NCBI GenBank assembly: GCA_023653785.1
Contig: JAMKCH010011897.1
Span: forward strand, 1 to 64,000
Direction of reading: 5' to 3'
DNA length: 64,000 bases
Source: Ophioderma brevispina
Lineage: Eukaryota > Echinodermata > Ophiuroidea > Amphilepidida > Ophiodermatidae
Position numbers and translations under genes: made by a program
In this document: in pieces, positions 33,833 through 47,400 of the stretch
How the letters are laid out: each line of letters starts with the position of its first letter
How positions within the stretch are numbered: position 1 is the stretch's first letter
Notes under the pieces: generated by a model
The model's input: only the letters and a program-made list of their open reading frames with translations
What the model was told of the DNA's origin: nothing
Databases searched by the model: none

Positions 33833-34712
33833 CTCTAATTTCAAGCACACTTTCAGGCTGTCCATTATTGCTAATTGGTTGTGCCCATGATTACAGGTTT
33901 GCAACTCTAGTCCCAGCAGATTCTGCTAAGACAGTTGAAGGAATCATGGGCTCCTATAGCTAAACAACTACATGGTCAAAAGCTTGACAGATTATTAGAA
34001 TTTACTTGGGCCATATATAAGTGGTTAACTTACACTTAAGAAAAGCTTGAGGAAAGACTGTAAGTTTTTAGCTAGTGACTAAAGATTGTAGAAATTTGTG
34101 TTGGAATTTGAATTATCTAATATGATAAAAACTTAAAAAAAAAATTTACATAGGAAATTTCAATGACATAGCAGTTGGAATGTTAAAAGTTCCGAATTGC
34201 CTTATTTTCCTCTACAGCATTTATTTAGGGTTGTGTGAATGATGGGACCTGCACACAATTTGAGGGCATATTTGGTTCTCAGTGCTTAGAATTTGGTTTA
34301 TTGATGCAACCAAAGTTCACACAAGCTCAAAATCCATTTTTACCTTCCAAAGCTTGTTGGTTGTATTACATGGTGGATGTTGAATTTTCATCATTTTTCA
34401 CCAAATTAGGAAGAGTTATTAAACATAAAAAGTTGTCAAACGTGCCAAGTGTGGAAGCTTGCTGGCACTTTTAAATTAATAATCTTAATTAGAAATTTAG
34501 CAATTTGTTGTATGTTACATAACAAAGACGTTGGTGTATTACATTGCGATAGCTCTGTCATAGAAGTGATTTGGCATGATTTCATAAGCCAGGCTTTTAA
34601 ATGCTTTTGAAGTAAGTAAAATTCATTCTTCAAAATCAATTTTAATTGCACAGCAAAATATGAAATTGATTAATGTTTGTATTAGTTACTAGAAATTGTC
34701 TTATATTTACAG

Positions 34713-34790
34713 TTCAAAGTAGTGAATCTCAGCAATTTACTCAAAGCCAACTTTCATTAATAAACCAAATTGAGCAGATTCGGCGGCCAC
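34713..34790 (+). CDS. Weak exon candidate (Gln/Ser-rich)
   Basis: After TTATATTTACAG the frame reads QSSESQQFTQSQLSLINQIE, QIRRP and could end at a weak donor C|GTTGGT (34791). It needs one carried base and leaves one. That does not follow the exon ending at 30491 but does fit the candidate at 44416. Composition is coding-like, but the donor is poor and no homology is recognised. It could belong to another transcript or be chance. Confidence 0.3.
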
Positions 34791-35462
34791 GTTGGTTTGA
34801 CAGAGTTTGGAAAATGTTGATTGTGGTATTCCATAATGACGGATGCCGAATAACGTTTTAGTAGTGAAAATTCAACCTCCATCACTATATCAGACTGTTG
34901 GTTGTGCGGACCAGAGAGAACTTTTACCATTGTATACCTCCAATGAATATTATGGCTAAAATGTCAATGGTTAATTTTGTTTCTTAATTAGATTTGATCA
35001 CTTTCATGTATATAGGGAGGTGTATGAACTCTCTAGTAGAGTGTAGAGATTTTTCAAAGCGATATTGTGGAACAAAAATTTGTATGTGTTCAAAATTATA
35101 ATCACTATGTAATACACCAACGAATTGATAATGCTATTACAGTTAAACACTGCTTTTGTTGAAAAAAATACCACTCAACTGCATCTGGTACAATCGTTTA
35201 AAAACACCTTTATTCAGTTGATTGTTTTGTTGAGATTTGATAATCTTTGAGAACAATAATGATGCATTAAATCCCATATTTGTTAGAACAGGCTCAGTTT
35301 TCCCATATGAGATCTTGGATATTCATTGAATTTAGCTGTAATCTATTGTCTTGCAATAAGATTTTTTTTTAAGTCCAAAGCTCTGTGAACAATTGCTAAT
35401 AGCCTCATCCACCAGAACCATAAATTTTACCAGAGTTTAGTTAGGTAGTTAGTTACACAAAG

Positions 35463-35765
35463 TTTGAAACGGGTTTTGTCCCCAGCTAACGGCGGTGGCC
35501 AGAATGGTCAATATTTGGTACCTGAAGAAAAGAAAGATACTATTTTTGTCCATTTACCCTGTGAAATCTGTAGGCTAAAGGGTGTTTGGTTTGGAAGTTA
35601 TGAGCAATACTCCCATGGGCTCCAACTCATCATGTTGAGCTCTCACATCAAAAACGATGAAATATGACAAAAAATTTTACAGGTTGAGTTTTGGGGGTGG
35701 GTGAAGGCTTTTCTATCAAGTTGAAAACTTTAATATACTTAAATCGGCCATCCCCCTTTGTAATG
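35463..35765 (+). repeat. Diverged copy of the 47762-48118 MITE family
   Basis: It shares, in inverse orientation to that copy, TTTACCCTGTGAAATCT, GAGCTCTCACATCAAAA, ATTTTACAGGTTGAGTTTTG and TATCAAGTTGAAAACTTTAA. Ends are eroded. Confidence 0.6.
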
Positions 35766-36818
35766 ACCATAGCCAGAAGGGTTTCACTACCTAAGAAGGG
35801 TACAAAAATGATTTTGTTACCAGTGTGTAGGCAACACATGGGGATATACCAAAAGGCATGCTAGAAAAGTTCAGATGAGTAGCTAGGTCCAGTTAGGGGT
35901 CAGTAAAGGTCATCTGGATGTGGTTCATATAGGGGCTAAAATATGACAATGATTCCGATTCGATTGAAAACACCCCATACAACTTGTTGGTATGATCCAA
36001 GAGATTTTAAAAAAGTGTACAGTCATAAGTTTCTGTGACCTTTAGTTTAGGCGATACAGCCAAAAATAGGCAAAGGTTCAAATAGATGTTGTCAAATATG
36101 TTTAGTCCAGTGTGTAATTTTCACAAATAGGATCATATTTTTCAATTAGCCTTCCGCTATGGAGGAAATCCCGGGGATGGAGAAGAAACACCCGTTCACC
36201 ACATTTTTGACAAGGGATGGGGGGAGGGCGAATAGGCCATATATCAGTCGCCCTCACACCCCCCCCTCGCCCATTTCCAAAAGTTTTAATTTTAGACGAT
36301 GAATGATGAAACTCGCCTTCAGTTAAGATTGTATGGTAGCTGTAGACACTTCAAAAAAAGGGACTACCCATGTCATTTCTTGGATTTGCGCCAATCTCAT
36401 CGCCAAAAGGTGCAAATTCTGTCAATTTTTCTCGATCCTTGGATCTTTTATCAAACAAATCAGTAAAAAGGCAACTTTTTGCCCCTTTGTGAAATTACGC
36501 CTGGGTACCAGCCTGGTTAAATAGGGATCGAGGGGGTTTTTGTTTTAAGGAAGTCGCTTAATGTGGGCACATTGTTGGTTTAGAATTTACTTCGAAATGT
36601 AAGGTACTTGAATTGAATGAAAGCAAGATCAATGACCCAAATGAAATGTGAAAGCGTAAAATATTCCAAAAGCTTTTAAAAGGGGCATTTTCTTAATCTT
36701 GCACCCCTGTCTGTTAGGATGAGCAAATGTTTCTATACTATTACAAAGAAGTGATGTTTTCTTGAAACCAATATGCAACAGGCACTATCAAGCCCGTTAA
36801 GAAACCTTGTCCTATTTT

Positions 36819-37041
36819 CTGGGGCGTAGCGGGGGGTCACTTGTCAGAGGGGGAAAATATCCCGGTTTTGTGGCGATTTTCCCGGTTGGGGGTGATTTAG
36901 AGTCAGATTTTCCTGGGTGTAGGCAAAAATGTCCCCAGTGGAGGCAAAAAGGGATGATTTAGGATGATGTCCCAGCTTTTTTCCCGGTCAAAGCTCTAGG
37001 GGTGGGGGGACCGTTTCCTGCCCCGCCTGTTACGCCAGTGG
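36819..37041. mobile_element. Short hAT-like non-autonomous element
   Basis: The ends CTGGGGCGTAGC...GGG and CCC...GTTACGCCAGTGG are imperfect inverted repeats of the common GGCGTA(A/G)C hAT-like type. The flanks CCTATTTT (36811-36818) and GCTATTTT (37042-37049) form an 8-bp target duplication with one mismatch. The interior has G-rich 'cccggtt' stretches and no ORF. Confidence 0.6.
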
Positions 37042-37049
37042 GCTATTTT

Positions 37050-40000
37050 AAACATGGAAAACCCACCTTTACCGTTTAATTTTAATCAATCTGTTTCAAG
37101 TTAAGCAATTAACAGCACGGTTTTTTTTTTTGTACAAAGGGGACCCCCCAATTAAAAATTTAAGATTTTTGCAAAGTGTTGTTAGAAAAGAAATTGTCTA
37201 TACCTGTGAATGGTAATGCTTTAAAGTGCGGAATTTTCATAAAAAGAAAACCAATTTGTAATTAGAATCCGGACTCCATCTGTAATTTAAGGAGGAAACT
37301 GAAAATGCCAAATTGGTCTGTCGGCCATTGTGAAAATTTAGATGCACCTCAAGAAAATGATCGCTACCTACTAATTTGAACTACTGAACCAACGATTAAA
37401 TAATGGATGAGCGTAGACACGCTTACTGCAGGGGCTATTCCCTGGCTTATATCATATTGGAAGCCGTTTCCAGCCGCGTTGATTTATTATCGGAAATCTC
37501 CGTATTAATTATCTTAATACAAAATGACTTCTTTGCGATTACATAGAAATGTTCGAGCTTTTACAATTCACAGGGATAGTTTACAACCCATGAATGCAAC
37601 TGTGCAAACCTCTAATTTGTTTAGGAAATGGGTGTGCTCTTCAAAAAATGTGCTGTGATTGCTCGTTGGCCTTCTGTTGGTCTCAATTGAGATGTGGTTA
37701 AGTGTTTTTGTTCTTGCTTTTATATGCAACATAAAGTTCAATGAGTTCTTGTAAGGTTTTATAGTTTTAAAAATCTGGGGTGTTACAGAATTTTAAATGC
37801 AAAGGGCCACCCTAAAAAGTTAGTTAATCCGGTGTCAATATTAAAACAATACAATTGCACTGGTAAAACATTTTGAGAGGTGGTGGGCCACGTCGTGCCA
37901 AAATGTTGGGGGCCAAAATTCCTTATAGCGAAACTCAAATTTTCTAGTGGTGTATTCGGGAAGGCTAATTTTCTCTGATTTGCGATGCACTTATATTGGA
38001 CATAAACGAATGCTGGCACCTTTCGCTTATGTGCAGGGGGCCTGCAAGCCAGACTTTGATTAATTTAAAATGGTCCATTTAAATTGAATCTTGACAACAC
38101 AAACGTTCTTAAGAAAGTGTATTCTCTCATGTTTTGAATGAGTACTTTTGGGAAAGGTGGAGTATTAATTGGGGGTCTTCACATGATTCTTATGCATAGT
38201 CATCGGAGGAAAAAGAGGTGTTTATAGATAAAGTGTAAGAGATAAACAGACTGCTGAAAAAAAATTGATTCGTCGTTCATTTGTGTGTGTTGCAGTGTTT
38301 CATATCTGAACTAATAGAAGCCTCAAATCACTGGACTATACCAAAACCCCTTTTTTTGCTTGAATGTTAGGTTCAATCTTGCAGGGTGCGTCAGGGCGCT
38401 TATACTTGTTACAATGATGCAAACGTTTAATTTTGAGATTTTTTTAGATTTTCAAAATTAGCCCTTACTGATAATAACTATTAGGGTCAATCTCTTGGGG
38501 GTGGAGTGGGAATTAAGTGCAAAGGCGCCTGTGCCATGCTTATTGTGTTCAAGAATTTTGAATTCGAGAGGTTCAAAATTCAAATGACACAACAAAATTA
38601 AAAAAATGCATTGGGGTGGACTTTATTGAGGCATTTTGTGGGTGGAAGTGGGATCAACCAAATATGCTTTGTTCTTGAAATGGCTTGCCTCTGATAGTTT
38701 CTTTAACCAAAATGTGATTAAAATTAGCACCAGGGGTGGGGGCAAAAAGCCTCGGTTGGGGAAAAAGACGAAAAATCGTATTCAAAATGGATATTCTGAG
38801 TCTCCAAAAATAAAGACCCTGTGTTAAGAGCAATTTATTTTTCTTTAAGATCCAAAAAATATTTTTCGCCATGCTGTGGATAATGTATTCAAATGGAACC
38901 ATAAGAATATTATGCTTTCATAAAGCATATTGCTTAAAAAATATTAATAATTGGATAGTTAGAGTTAACCCCGGCCAATGCTAAGTCCTTCATTGACCAA
39001 ATCCTGTCTATTGTTATGCCTATTGTGTATATCGATTTACAATAGAAGGTTTTCACACTCTCTTTCAAAAAACGATGAATTCTGAGACTAAGCTACTCCT
39101 AGCATTAACCTAGCATGGCATGCATACACTATAGAGACATGTAAGTTTCCAAAAGTATTGCTATAATTTGTACCCTTCTTAGTTAGTGCACACCCTTTTT
39201 TATCTGTCTGTCCCAGTGACTATAAGAGATGTCCCAAATTGAAGCAAAATATTTGTATGTAATTAACCTTCTATGAGTTCTATGGTAATCCAAATTCAGA
39301 ATTTGTACTGATGCTTGTAGTAACACATGAGATATAATATTATTAAGTTTTGTGCTTGTGCTTAATCTTTCCTTTGTAAACAACCTTATATCGATGACTC
39401 AATCAATTTGTCCGATTCTGCCTGAGAATACAGGAGATGAATTTCTGTAAACACATTCTCATGTACTTAGCCATGAACCACCTTTGTGTTGCCACTGAAT
39501 GACGATTCAGGAAAGAAAAATGGGCTGCTAAGTCCAAACACACAGGGTGGATTTCTTTCCCAGAACCTATATACATTATAAACACAGTAACATGATAAAA
39601 GTAAGACAATCATTTGGCCTGCAAGAGATGCTGACTACACATAAACTTGAAAGATGATAAGGAATGAGCATTCCTAATATTTAGTGGAATACTTTCTCAA
39701 ACGCAAGGAAAAGCTACAAAAACAATTTAGGAAAGAGTTGGTCCTTGCACACCAGTGCAGAAATCTATCATCACGAATAGAACTTTTATTGAAGAATTTG
39801 GTAAAATAGGTTGGTCTTCTGCTCAGAATGCGAATTTCAATACCCGAAATTGTTAGAAAAATATCACTTCTGATGGAAATTTTACAGTGATGTAAACCTT
39901 TGAAAGAGAACTTCTTAGCAAAAGTGAGGTCAGTGACAGTGAGTTATAGCCTGAGGAGAGAGATATGACATTTCAGTCTCTTATTTGTACAGCACAACTA

Positions 40001-40355
40001 ACTTGCAGGCCCTGAGATACTGACCAGCGAATGTCAGACATACTGTTAAAATGAATCGCAGGTCATGCTAGCAGGACTACGGTAACAGTGAACAGTACCA
40101 TTTTCAACTTAGTTTCAAAATTCCAGCTTTATCATATAAATAACAGGAAACTTATGTTTATCATCAATTTGATTAGCTATCAAAATTCACAAAACAAATG
40201 TATATATCTTACTCTCGTGAAGATTTAAAATTAAGTCAATAGATGAAAGTTATGGTCTGCCTTGTAAAGAAGGCATGAACACACTCTGTCCTATGAACCA
40301 ATGTTATCCAAAAGGCTGGGTCTATTTAATTCAAAATATGTAATTGGGTGTTTTT
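37050..40355. other. Intronic AT-rich DNA, nothing recognised
   Basis: I see no supported exon or complete element. Overlapping ORFs near 38636-38902 on opposite strands are chance. Confidence 0.45.
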
Positions 40356-41237
40356 ATCCCCCTGGCTTGAAAAGCAGAGGGGATATTGCGAGGGCGTGCA
40401 TGTCCGTATGTGTGTGTGTGTTGCAGTTTGGTTAGCTTTTCTAACCACGGTTAGGTTTTTGTTTTTCAGGTCTCTTTCGAAAAGTTGATGTCCGATTGAA
40501 ACCCGACTTAGGGTTAAGGAAATATGTCAAGATTTTTGTCAAGCTCAGTTTGACTTACATTCATAAAATATATGTACATACATCACAAATTCCCAAAAAA
40601 ATAATACAATTTGATGTAAAATTAACAAAATACGAAGAAAACGGGCGGATTTTTCGCCACAGCTTCATTGATCAAAAGCGCCCAATTTTGCTCTCCTCGT
40701 GACGTCAAAGTGATGACCAAAACATCGTGTTGACTCGAATTGTTATTGCTGACACTGTAATATTGATGGATTAATGAAAGTAATAATAAAATTTGAAAAT
40801 AAGTTACAGAATGACATATTTTGTTTCATTTCGTTGTGTTTTAATTATTATTGAAGTGGCAACACTGTGATATGATGGTCACAACGACGTAAATTATGGA
40901 TGGTCATCACTTTGACGTCACCATTTGCCTGCGATGTGGATTTGTCGGAATCGTTTTCGAGTAAGTTATTGGGCGGAAAATTAAAAGGGCAAAATACTCA
41001 ACAAATGTGGACAATTTTCAACTTATTTTGATTTATATGTAATCTACGTTACTTAAGCTTTCCATCCATACCAAATTTTCCAAATATTCAGAATCATGAC
41101 ATATTTCCTTTAAGGTGCAATAGGGGTTCCTTCATATGTGTATGATGTCAAAGGTCATGGACCAATGTCAAAGGTCATGGACCAAGGTCAAAGGTCATCT
41201 GAGGTCATGTTCCATACTGCCATCTTGCCAGGGGGAT
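40356..41237 (+). mobile_element. Hairpin-ended element, complete member C (882 bp)
   Basis: ATCCCCCTGGC at 40356-40366 is exactly inverted as GCCAGGGGGAT at 41227-41237. The left end folds as ATCCCCCTGGCTT-GA-AAAGCAGAGGGGAT. A (TG)n run follows at about 40408. Arrays of AATGTCAAAGGTCATGGACC and AAGGTCAAAGGTCATCTGAG lie at 41146-41205. It follows a TTTTT run. Confidence 0.65.
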
Positions 41238-41239
41238 GA

Positions 41240-44200
41240 CGCAAGTTTACTTGCAGTATTTTTTGTGATATGCATCCATGTGAGGGAGAAGACATAATCA
41301 GATCATGATGTGGGGAAGGAGGCAATCCCAGAATTTTTACAATTAAATGTTTTCCCTTAAGCACAAAACTTTATTATGAGTTATATACTTCATTAATAAA
41401 TTTAAGATTGTTGGTTGGTTAAAAGTTCATCACGGGATTAAAAATAGTTTCAATATTTTGGCCAGGAAGTGAACTAGTTTTCTGTTTGTAAGTAGTACAG
41501 TATACAAATACTACATGGTTAGAGGGAAAATAAGGCATGCTATTTCCCAAGGCACTGGTTACAGACCTATCACCCCAAACCCGAATGGTGAGGGGCGATG
41601 ATCCAAAGTTGGTACCAAAGAAAAGAGTATCCTATTTCCTGATATAGACCATGTAGTATTTTTATCAAACCTCACTGTGACTATGGGGATGAGGTTGTAG
41701 GAAAACAGTCTGAACTATTTCCCAAGGGAAATAGCACTTGCAAGAAGATTGTCAGTGAAATAGCATGATTATGTTCATGAATATTCATGAGGTGTAATAA
41801 TACTATTTACATCTTGTGTATGGCATATGTATGTAATGCTGTGCCAAGATACATTATACTTTGGGTTTCACTGTTGTCCAAAAAGTGACATTGAGTGAGT
41901 CTTCACAGACAAAATAGCAATTAGAAATTTATTAATGAAATAAAGTATATACTACCTTCATTTGAGTGTCTGGTGTAAAACCATTGTTCCTCAGTGACTG
42001 CATCAGTGCTATTTTGCTGAGGGGTGTACCTCGTGACTGTTTAACCAGGGCCACTCCTGGCAATATATGTGTATAGTATGTGCAGCCTGCAACTGGTGAA
42101 AATGAGTAGCCAAAAGCAACATTAATAAATCCATATTTTCATGCAAATAAATTTCCACTGTAGTCTTTATAAACTTGAATCACCTTGTAAGGTGGCATAG
42201 CTGTTTGTCTGCTGTTGGAAAAATGAAATCAGTATGGAGTTGGGAATTATTAACCTCTACAAATAGCATCAACAGAATTCCAGTATATGCCAGAGTTGGT
42301 AGTTACTGTATATAATAATTGTGGCATAGTAGGTAATAACATGGTATTATACCTCACAAGCATAGTCCATTCTCAAACTGAAATGTGGATGATTGGAGAA
42401 TGATCTCAATCATAAATGTTTTGTGTCAATATTAAATAGAACTTAGGAGAGAACACTGGCATTTTTTGCAAATTCATATAAACTGTACTGTAACTGTAAC
42501 ATTTAAGCAGTAATGCACATACCTTGTAAATGAAAGCTTTCCTAAGTATCTTTACTGGACATTAAGGTAATCAGCTGGCTCAGAGTTTATTATTATACTC
42601 CAACTGTTCATAGTATAACTTATGCTTATGGTTGGTAATAACATACTAACAGTGTCCACACTGAATGAACAAATGTTTGAATGAATGATCCATACACCCT
42701 GTGAAACAGGCATTCCTGTGGCGCAATTAGTAATTTGTTAAAATCTTTTTTTCTTTGGCGCAAAGTTCAGTGGCAGATCTTTTGTAAAAGGTTGTAAGAA
42801 AATCAGAATGCTATTGCAGTGATAAAGAGTTGCAAACTTGTCCTCTGTCCTCTGCCACTTCTACCAAAAAGACCTGCCCCTCCCTTAAGTACTCAAAGAG
42901 TACACATTGTCAAAATTGATGTACAAAGACAACAGGTTAGATGCAGAAGCTTAGTGCAACCCAGTTGTTGGCACAAACACACCAGGCTAGACCAGATGTC
43001 AAGGGTGTCTTGTAGATAATGTGATCTACTACTGACATAGGCAATTATTAAAGATTAACTAATAACTTACAATGACTTTACACATTACAACTGCAATGTG
43101 AGCATAACTTGTATAGATAAGCAGACAGAGAGGTGGGCGGTTTTTCTTTTTCCCCATCAGAATTGTTTAAATAAATGCATGCATATTCATTTGTCTTTTT
43201 TAAATTTGTTTTTATCCAATTTGATATAAATTGGCAGTAAGCCCCCCAAAAGTTATTAATTTTAATATTTACCATAATTAAGAATTACAGGCCCACAGTG
43301 AAATTTTGGAATGTCATTTTTGTGTTTGAATTAAAGCCTCTCGCATAAAATGCTGAGTTCCAAAGTTTGACTTAGCCTTTCTTTCAAGTGAGAAAGAATG
43401 AGCCAAACTAAATAAGCAGATGCAAGTTGTTAAATGACAGGTTTTTATTGATACCAGAATCTTAAATTGGATGGGGTGAGGTTATTTGGATTTTATTTTG
43501 GATGTTGAAATATATGTATTCCAATTCAGTCGATCACTGTACTTGCTTTTTGTACCTCAATTGTTTCCTTGAGAGTTGTGTGTCGGTGTTATAAATGAAC
43601 TTTCCAAATCTCACACCTTCCGAAATTCGACCATGATAGGAATGTAATTTGCTTCCGAGTTCATTTTTTTAAGTTAAGGTAATGTAATGTCTATTTCATA
43701 GTAATGAGTGCAGATGAGCTGATATAGAAAGCAAACCAGTAGAGACACTAATCAAAAACCAGATCATAATTTAGTGTGATAACAAATCTGTCCATTGTAT
43801 GTTTACATCAAATGCCTGAATGTATAATATTACTACAGCTGATTCATGTCCTGTGCATGCATGTACACATGCTTGTCTATCTTGAATAACTAAAAGACAA
43901 TAACCAAAACAGTATGCAATTTTAAGACTTGCCACAAATGTAAGGATATGTGATAGTGTTATTTGTGCATTGTTTTGTCAACATTCCTCTATTGTACACT
44001 CTGATTGGCACATTCACACAAGACTTCCATTGTACTTTCATCTCTATGTAACTCTTCAGTATCATAATGCATGCTGTGTAAAGAAACAATTGCCATTTAC
44101 ATCATTAACCATTCATGGCCTATTAGCTAAAATCAGATAAGAACGATTAATCAATGTCGGTGTAATTTCTCATCTCAAATGAATTACAGAGTTTTAGCCT

Positions 44201-44410
44201 TTACATTCCAGTATGTGGTTCGTCAAAGCCTAAAGACCTCTATAAGAAAGCACTATTTAGTCAGCATGTATGTGTTAAATCGCATGATATTAATATCAAA
44301 GTAAAACAGACTCAAGTGTCAGGTAAGATTCCACTTCACAGTATAATCATTGCTCACTAGGATGGGCATAGTTCGTCGTGTTATGTTCTTGCTAGTCCCC
44401 TGTTTGTTCA
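41240..44410. other. Intronic AT-rich DNA with one small palindrome cluster
   Basis: CTATTTCCCAAGGGAAATAG (41725-41744) is a perfect palindrome, with related CTATTTCCC/GAAATAGCATG pieces at 41540-41765. The ORF at 42819 has coding-like stretches but no splice context. Nothing else is recognised. Confidence 0.45.
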
Positions 44411-44415
44411 TGCAG

Positions 44416-44492
44416 ATACAGAAGGATACCTATGGTTGGGTACCATATCACAGGAGGCTGCTGAGAAGTCAAGACACAAATTCATGAACTAA
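44416..44492 (+). CDS. Weak candidate for a 3'-terminal exon
   Basis: After TTTGTTCATGCAG the frame (needing one carried base) reads TEGYLWLGTISQEAAEKSRH, KFMN, then TAA at 44490. An AATAAA-type signal overlaps the stop region (44490-44495). Composition is coding-like, but the exon is short and unrecognised. A chance ORF cannot be excluded. Confidence 0.3.
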
Positions 44493-44854
44493 TAAATGGA
44501 GATTCATAAGCACTTCTGTGGTGTCTTCAACTGAAAACACTTTAAATACAAGTTCATATAATTTTATTATGCGAAGTAAACGATACAATTGTTTAGCATG
44601 TGACAGCAGGGACAGCAAAATCGTTTCGTCAATACTATTTGTCATTAATTAGTTAACTATAATGGTTATACACTGATTACAAATATATTTAATGTGCTGG
44701 AAATGCTCTACGGCACCCGGCGGAATGAGCAAATTATGTCAATCCATTGGAATGGATGAAAAAAACAGATGGCCTTTAATTAATCTGTAATATGTACTCT
44801 AGTTAGATGGAAAATTACCATTAATTTGCACAATGATTATACACAAGGGTATAG

Positions 44855-45177
44855 TTAAAGGGGCATTTTGTGATCCAAGCACATTTGATTTTTGATTCAA
44901 TGGGTATACTCAAAAAAAGGGGCATTTCCAAAATTTCAGTTGATTCTGATGTTGCATTTGATGTTATTGAGGGAAGTTACTTGTATCGCACTGCCCACAG
45001 GCCACTGTGTGTTGTAATGGACGAAATACAAAATTACGAATTTTTCATTGTAGGTTGAATTTGCACTTAAGAATAGGCACACACATATACTTGGGCCAAT
45101 GTTCAGATGATATGAAAATCCAACTTTCTTTGAGGTAAATTGGGGATGAGGTTGTGGCTCACAAAATGACCCTTTAT
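44855..45177. mobile_element. TTAA MITE, AAAGGGGCATTTTGTGATCC family, copy 1
   Basis: TTAA at 44855-44858 begins AAAGGGGCATTTTGTGATCC. The right end is GGCTCACAAAATGACCCTTT followed by TTAT, a one-base decayed TTAA. The interior matches copy 2 at 55734 through CCCACAGGCCACTGTG, CAGATGATAT and GATGAGGTTGTG. Overlapping ORFs (44870 plus, 45103 minus) are artefacts. Confidence 0.75.
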
Positions 45178-45954
45178 ATGCTCCATTTTCCCATGAGAAT
45201 TTTTGTCATAACACCAAGGAATTGGCAAAATGTGACCAAGCACATGTAAATGAGGGCATATTGCCGCCAACTGTGGACCTGCAAGACTTGCTTCATCTAG
45301 AAAAAAAACATTGAACCAATTTGAAAACTCCACAATGTCAATAATCCTATAGTCGGGAGCGGACAAAAATATGCCCCAGCAACAACTCGTATAACTCGAT
45401 GTGCACTGTACGCATAGTGTAATGCGATGTGCAGTGAACATAAAGACGCGATTTGCACAGGTGTGGTCAACAGCTATTCGGGGATTCCCGGGCCTCCCCT
45501 TGTTTCACCACGATGTGACATCAGTCTGCTCCGGGCTATTTTGAATAGGTATTTGATATACTGCACCAATCAGCACAAACCCACAGCAATGTTTCAACAA
45601 GTCATTAGGACAATTAGCATATCAAAATAAAATAAAAAAGTTGCATACAGAAGAGTCTACCAACAACTATGCAATACAGAACTCTAATGGGCTCTGAACC
45701 AATGAATGGAGAATTAAGGCTACTAAAGGATGATATCAATTGATGATAGTGTAGTTACATGCATGGTACATGCACTGCATAATAGATACGGCTTAACTTT
45801 TCATGCCATTTACTGTATTCCATTGACATACACTATCAGTCAAGCAAATGCGGGGCAAATGCACCAACTTATAAGTATCACATGGTAGTAAAAACTAATG
45901 TATATATTTCAAAATAAGCATTTCCTTGAAATCAACACCTTTGCTATTAAATGA

Positions 45955-46215
45955 GGTCAAACCTCAACGAAACTTGGTGGGTGGGTGTAGCTTGAGCCGG
46001 GCCAGATCAAGTTCGATTGGTTAGCCGGTATGCCCCAACAAGCCGGGTAATCGTGAAAAACAGTTCAAATGTTGGGTTGGATTCCAAAATGGTTATTATA
46101 TAATCCTCTAATGTGTAACGAAAGGTCATCAGCGGGTATTCAAGGTCAAAGGACCGCGAAAACCGAGGGTCATTCAAGCCAGGTGATCGCGAAACCCAGC
46201 TGATCACGAAAACCC
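45955..46215 (+). repeat. Dispersed repeat with TTGGTGGGTGGGTGTAGC core
   Basis: It shares TTGGTGGGTGGGTGTAGCTT, GCCGGGCCAGATCAAGTTCG and ATTGGTTAGC with copies at about 51800, 52125 and 52535. The 3' side contains GATCGCGAAACCC-type text. Class unknown. Confidence 0.65.
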
Positions 46216-46377
46216 GTGTGGGACCGCCTAGTAATCAATTATTTTAGAACCCATTTTTGGTCTATACCAATGATACTCTGCACAGTAACTTAGAATATGT
46301 GCATATTTGTGGTATCAGTGGTATTGATATTTAATTTCTTTCTTATAAAAAGAAAAGTTGTTACCACAAGCATGATA

Positions 46378-46575
46378 CAGGGTGGATCCAGAAATTCTCA
46401 ATGGGGGAAGGGAGGGGTTGTCAGTCACTATTCCCTTACCGCATCAAAAGTCATTCTTCTAGATCTGCAGGGGGCCCGGTGCCCTGTATGGCAAGAAGTC
46501 ATTTTAATAGAAACATGTTTCTCTGCAAAAAATAAAGGGTTGTGTGCCGGGTGCACCACCCAAAATCCGCCCCTG
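46378..46575. mobile_element. Possible hAT-like MITE with CAGGG(GC)GGAT ends
   Basis: The left end CAGGGTGGATCCAG and right end CAAAATCCGCCCCTG are imperfect inverted repeats of a common CAGGGGCGGATCCAG type. The expected 8-bp target duplication was not clear. Confidence 0.4.
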
Positions 46576-46827
46576 TGATACACCAGCTGGGTATTTGCTG
46601 CCTGTGTTTCATACCACCCAATCAGAGTAATTGAACATTTGACTACTAATCTTTGCGCTTGAGCAGTCTAACTTTTTAACTGTGGAAATCCTATTGGAAT
46701 AGACAAGGCCAGTTGTATTTTCCTAATTATATGCATTGATTATGATAAAAAATGAAAGGCCTTTTGTGTGACACCAAGTAATGGTTTGGTATTCTCTTAC
46801 GAGGACACAAAGTGGTTATGAAAAAAG

Positions 46828-47153
46828 TTAAAGGCACTATCAGTGATTTGCTAAATCAGAAAATCCAAAAAAAATCATCAAAAATCATTTTTTTGCATCA
46901 GTAACAAGGATAGGTATCCTATCCTATAACTAAGGACAACATTTGATATTTTAGTCGTTAATGTCTGTGCGGACACTTACTGCATCACGTAAATGAATGG
47001 AGATTCATATCTTTGAATATTGATGTGTCCGTCATTTTCAGCTGAAAAAAAAAAACTTATGAGAATTCTACAGACTTATCCTTCATTTTATGCTATTCCT
47101 ACAAATTTTAAATATTTTGACTTGCTCGGTTGGAACACTGATAGTGTTTTTAA
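46828..47153. mobile_element. TTAA MITE of the CACTATCAGTG family, copy 2
   Basis: TTAA at 46828-46831 begins AAAGGCACTATCAGTGATTT. The right end is GAACACTGATAGTGTTTT before TTAA at 47150-47153. It is the least interrupted copy (326 bp). Confidence 0.85.
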
Positions 47154-47400
47154 ATATTGTTTTATTTACCCTGCATATGAGTAAAAAGGGTTTGCAGTGT
47201 AAGAAGCAGTGTGCATGCATTGGTCATCAAATGTCTTCATATTTCATGGTCAGTGCGCATTATGTGTTTGAGGATATGTTAGTGTATATCAAAATAAGCT
47301 AATCAGCTGTTAATATGTGATTAAAAATACACTACTCAGGAGCATGCAGCAGTCCAGTGTTGTACTACATAGTAATATGCATTGTATTGCTGTGAGTTTT

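Noticed and set aside
42819..43019. 66-codon ORF with some coding-like composition
   Set aside because: No acceptor/donor pair fits the frame, and there is no homology signal that I can name.
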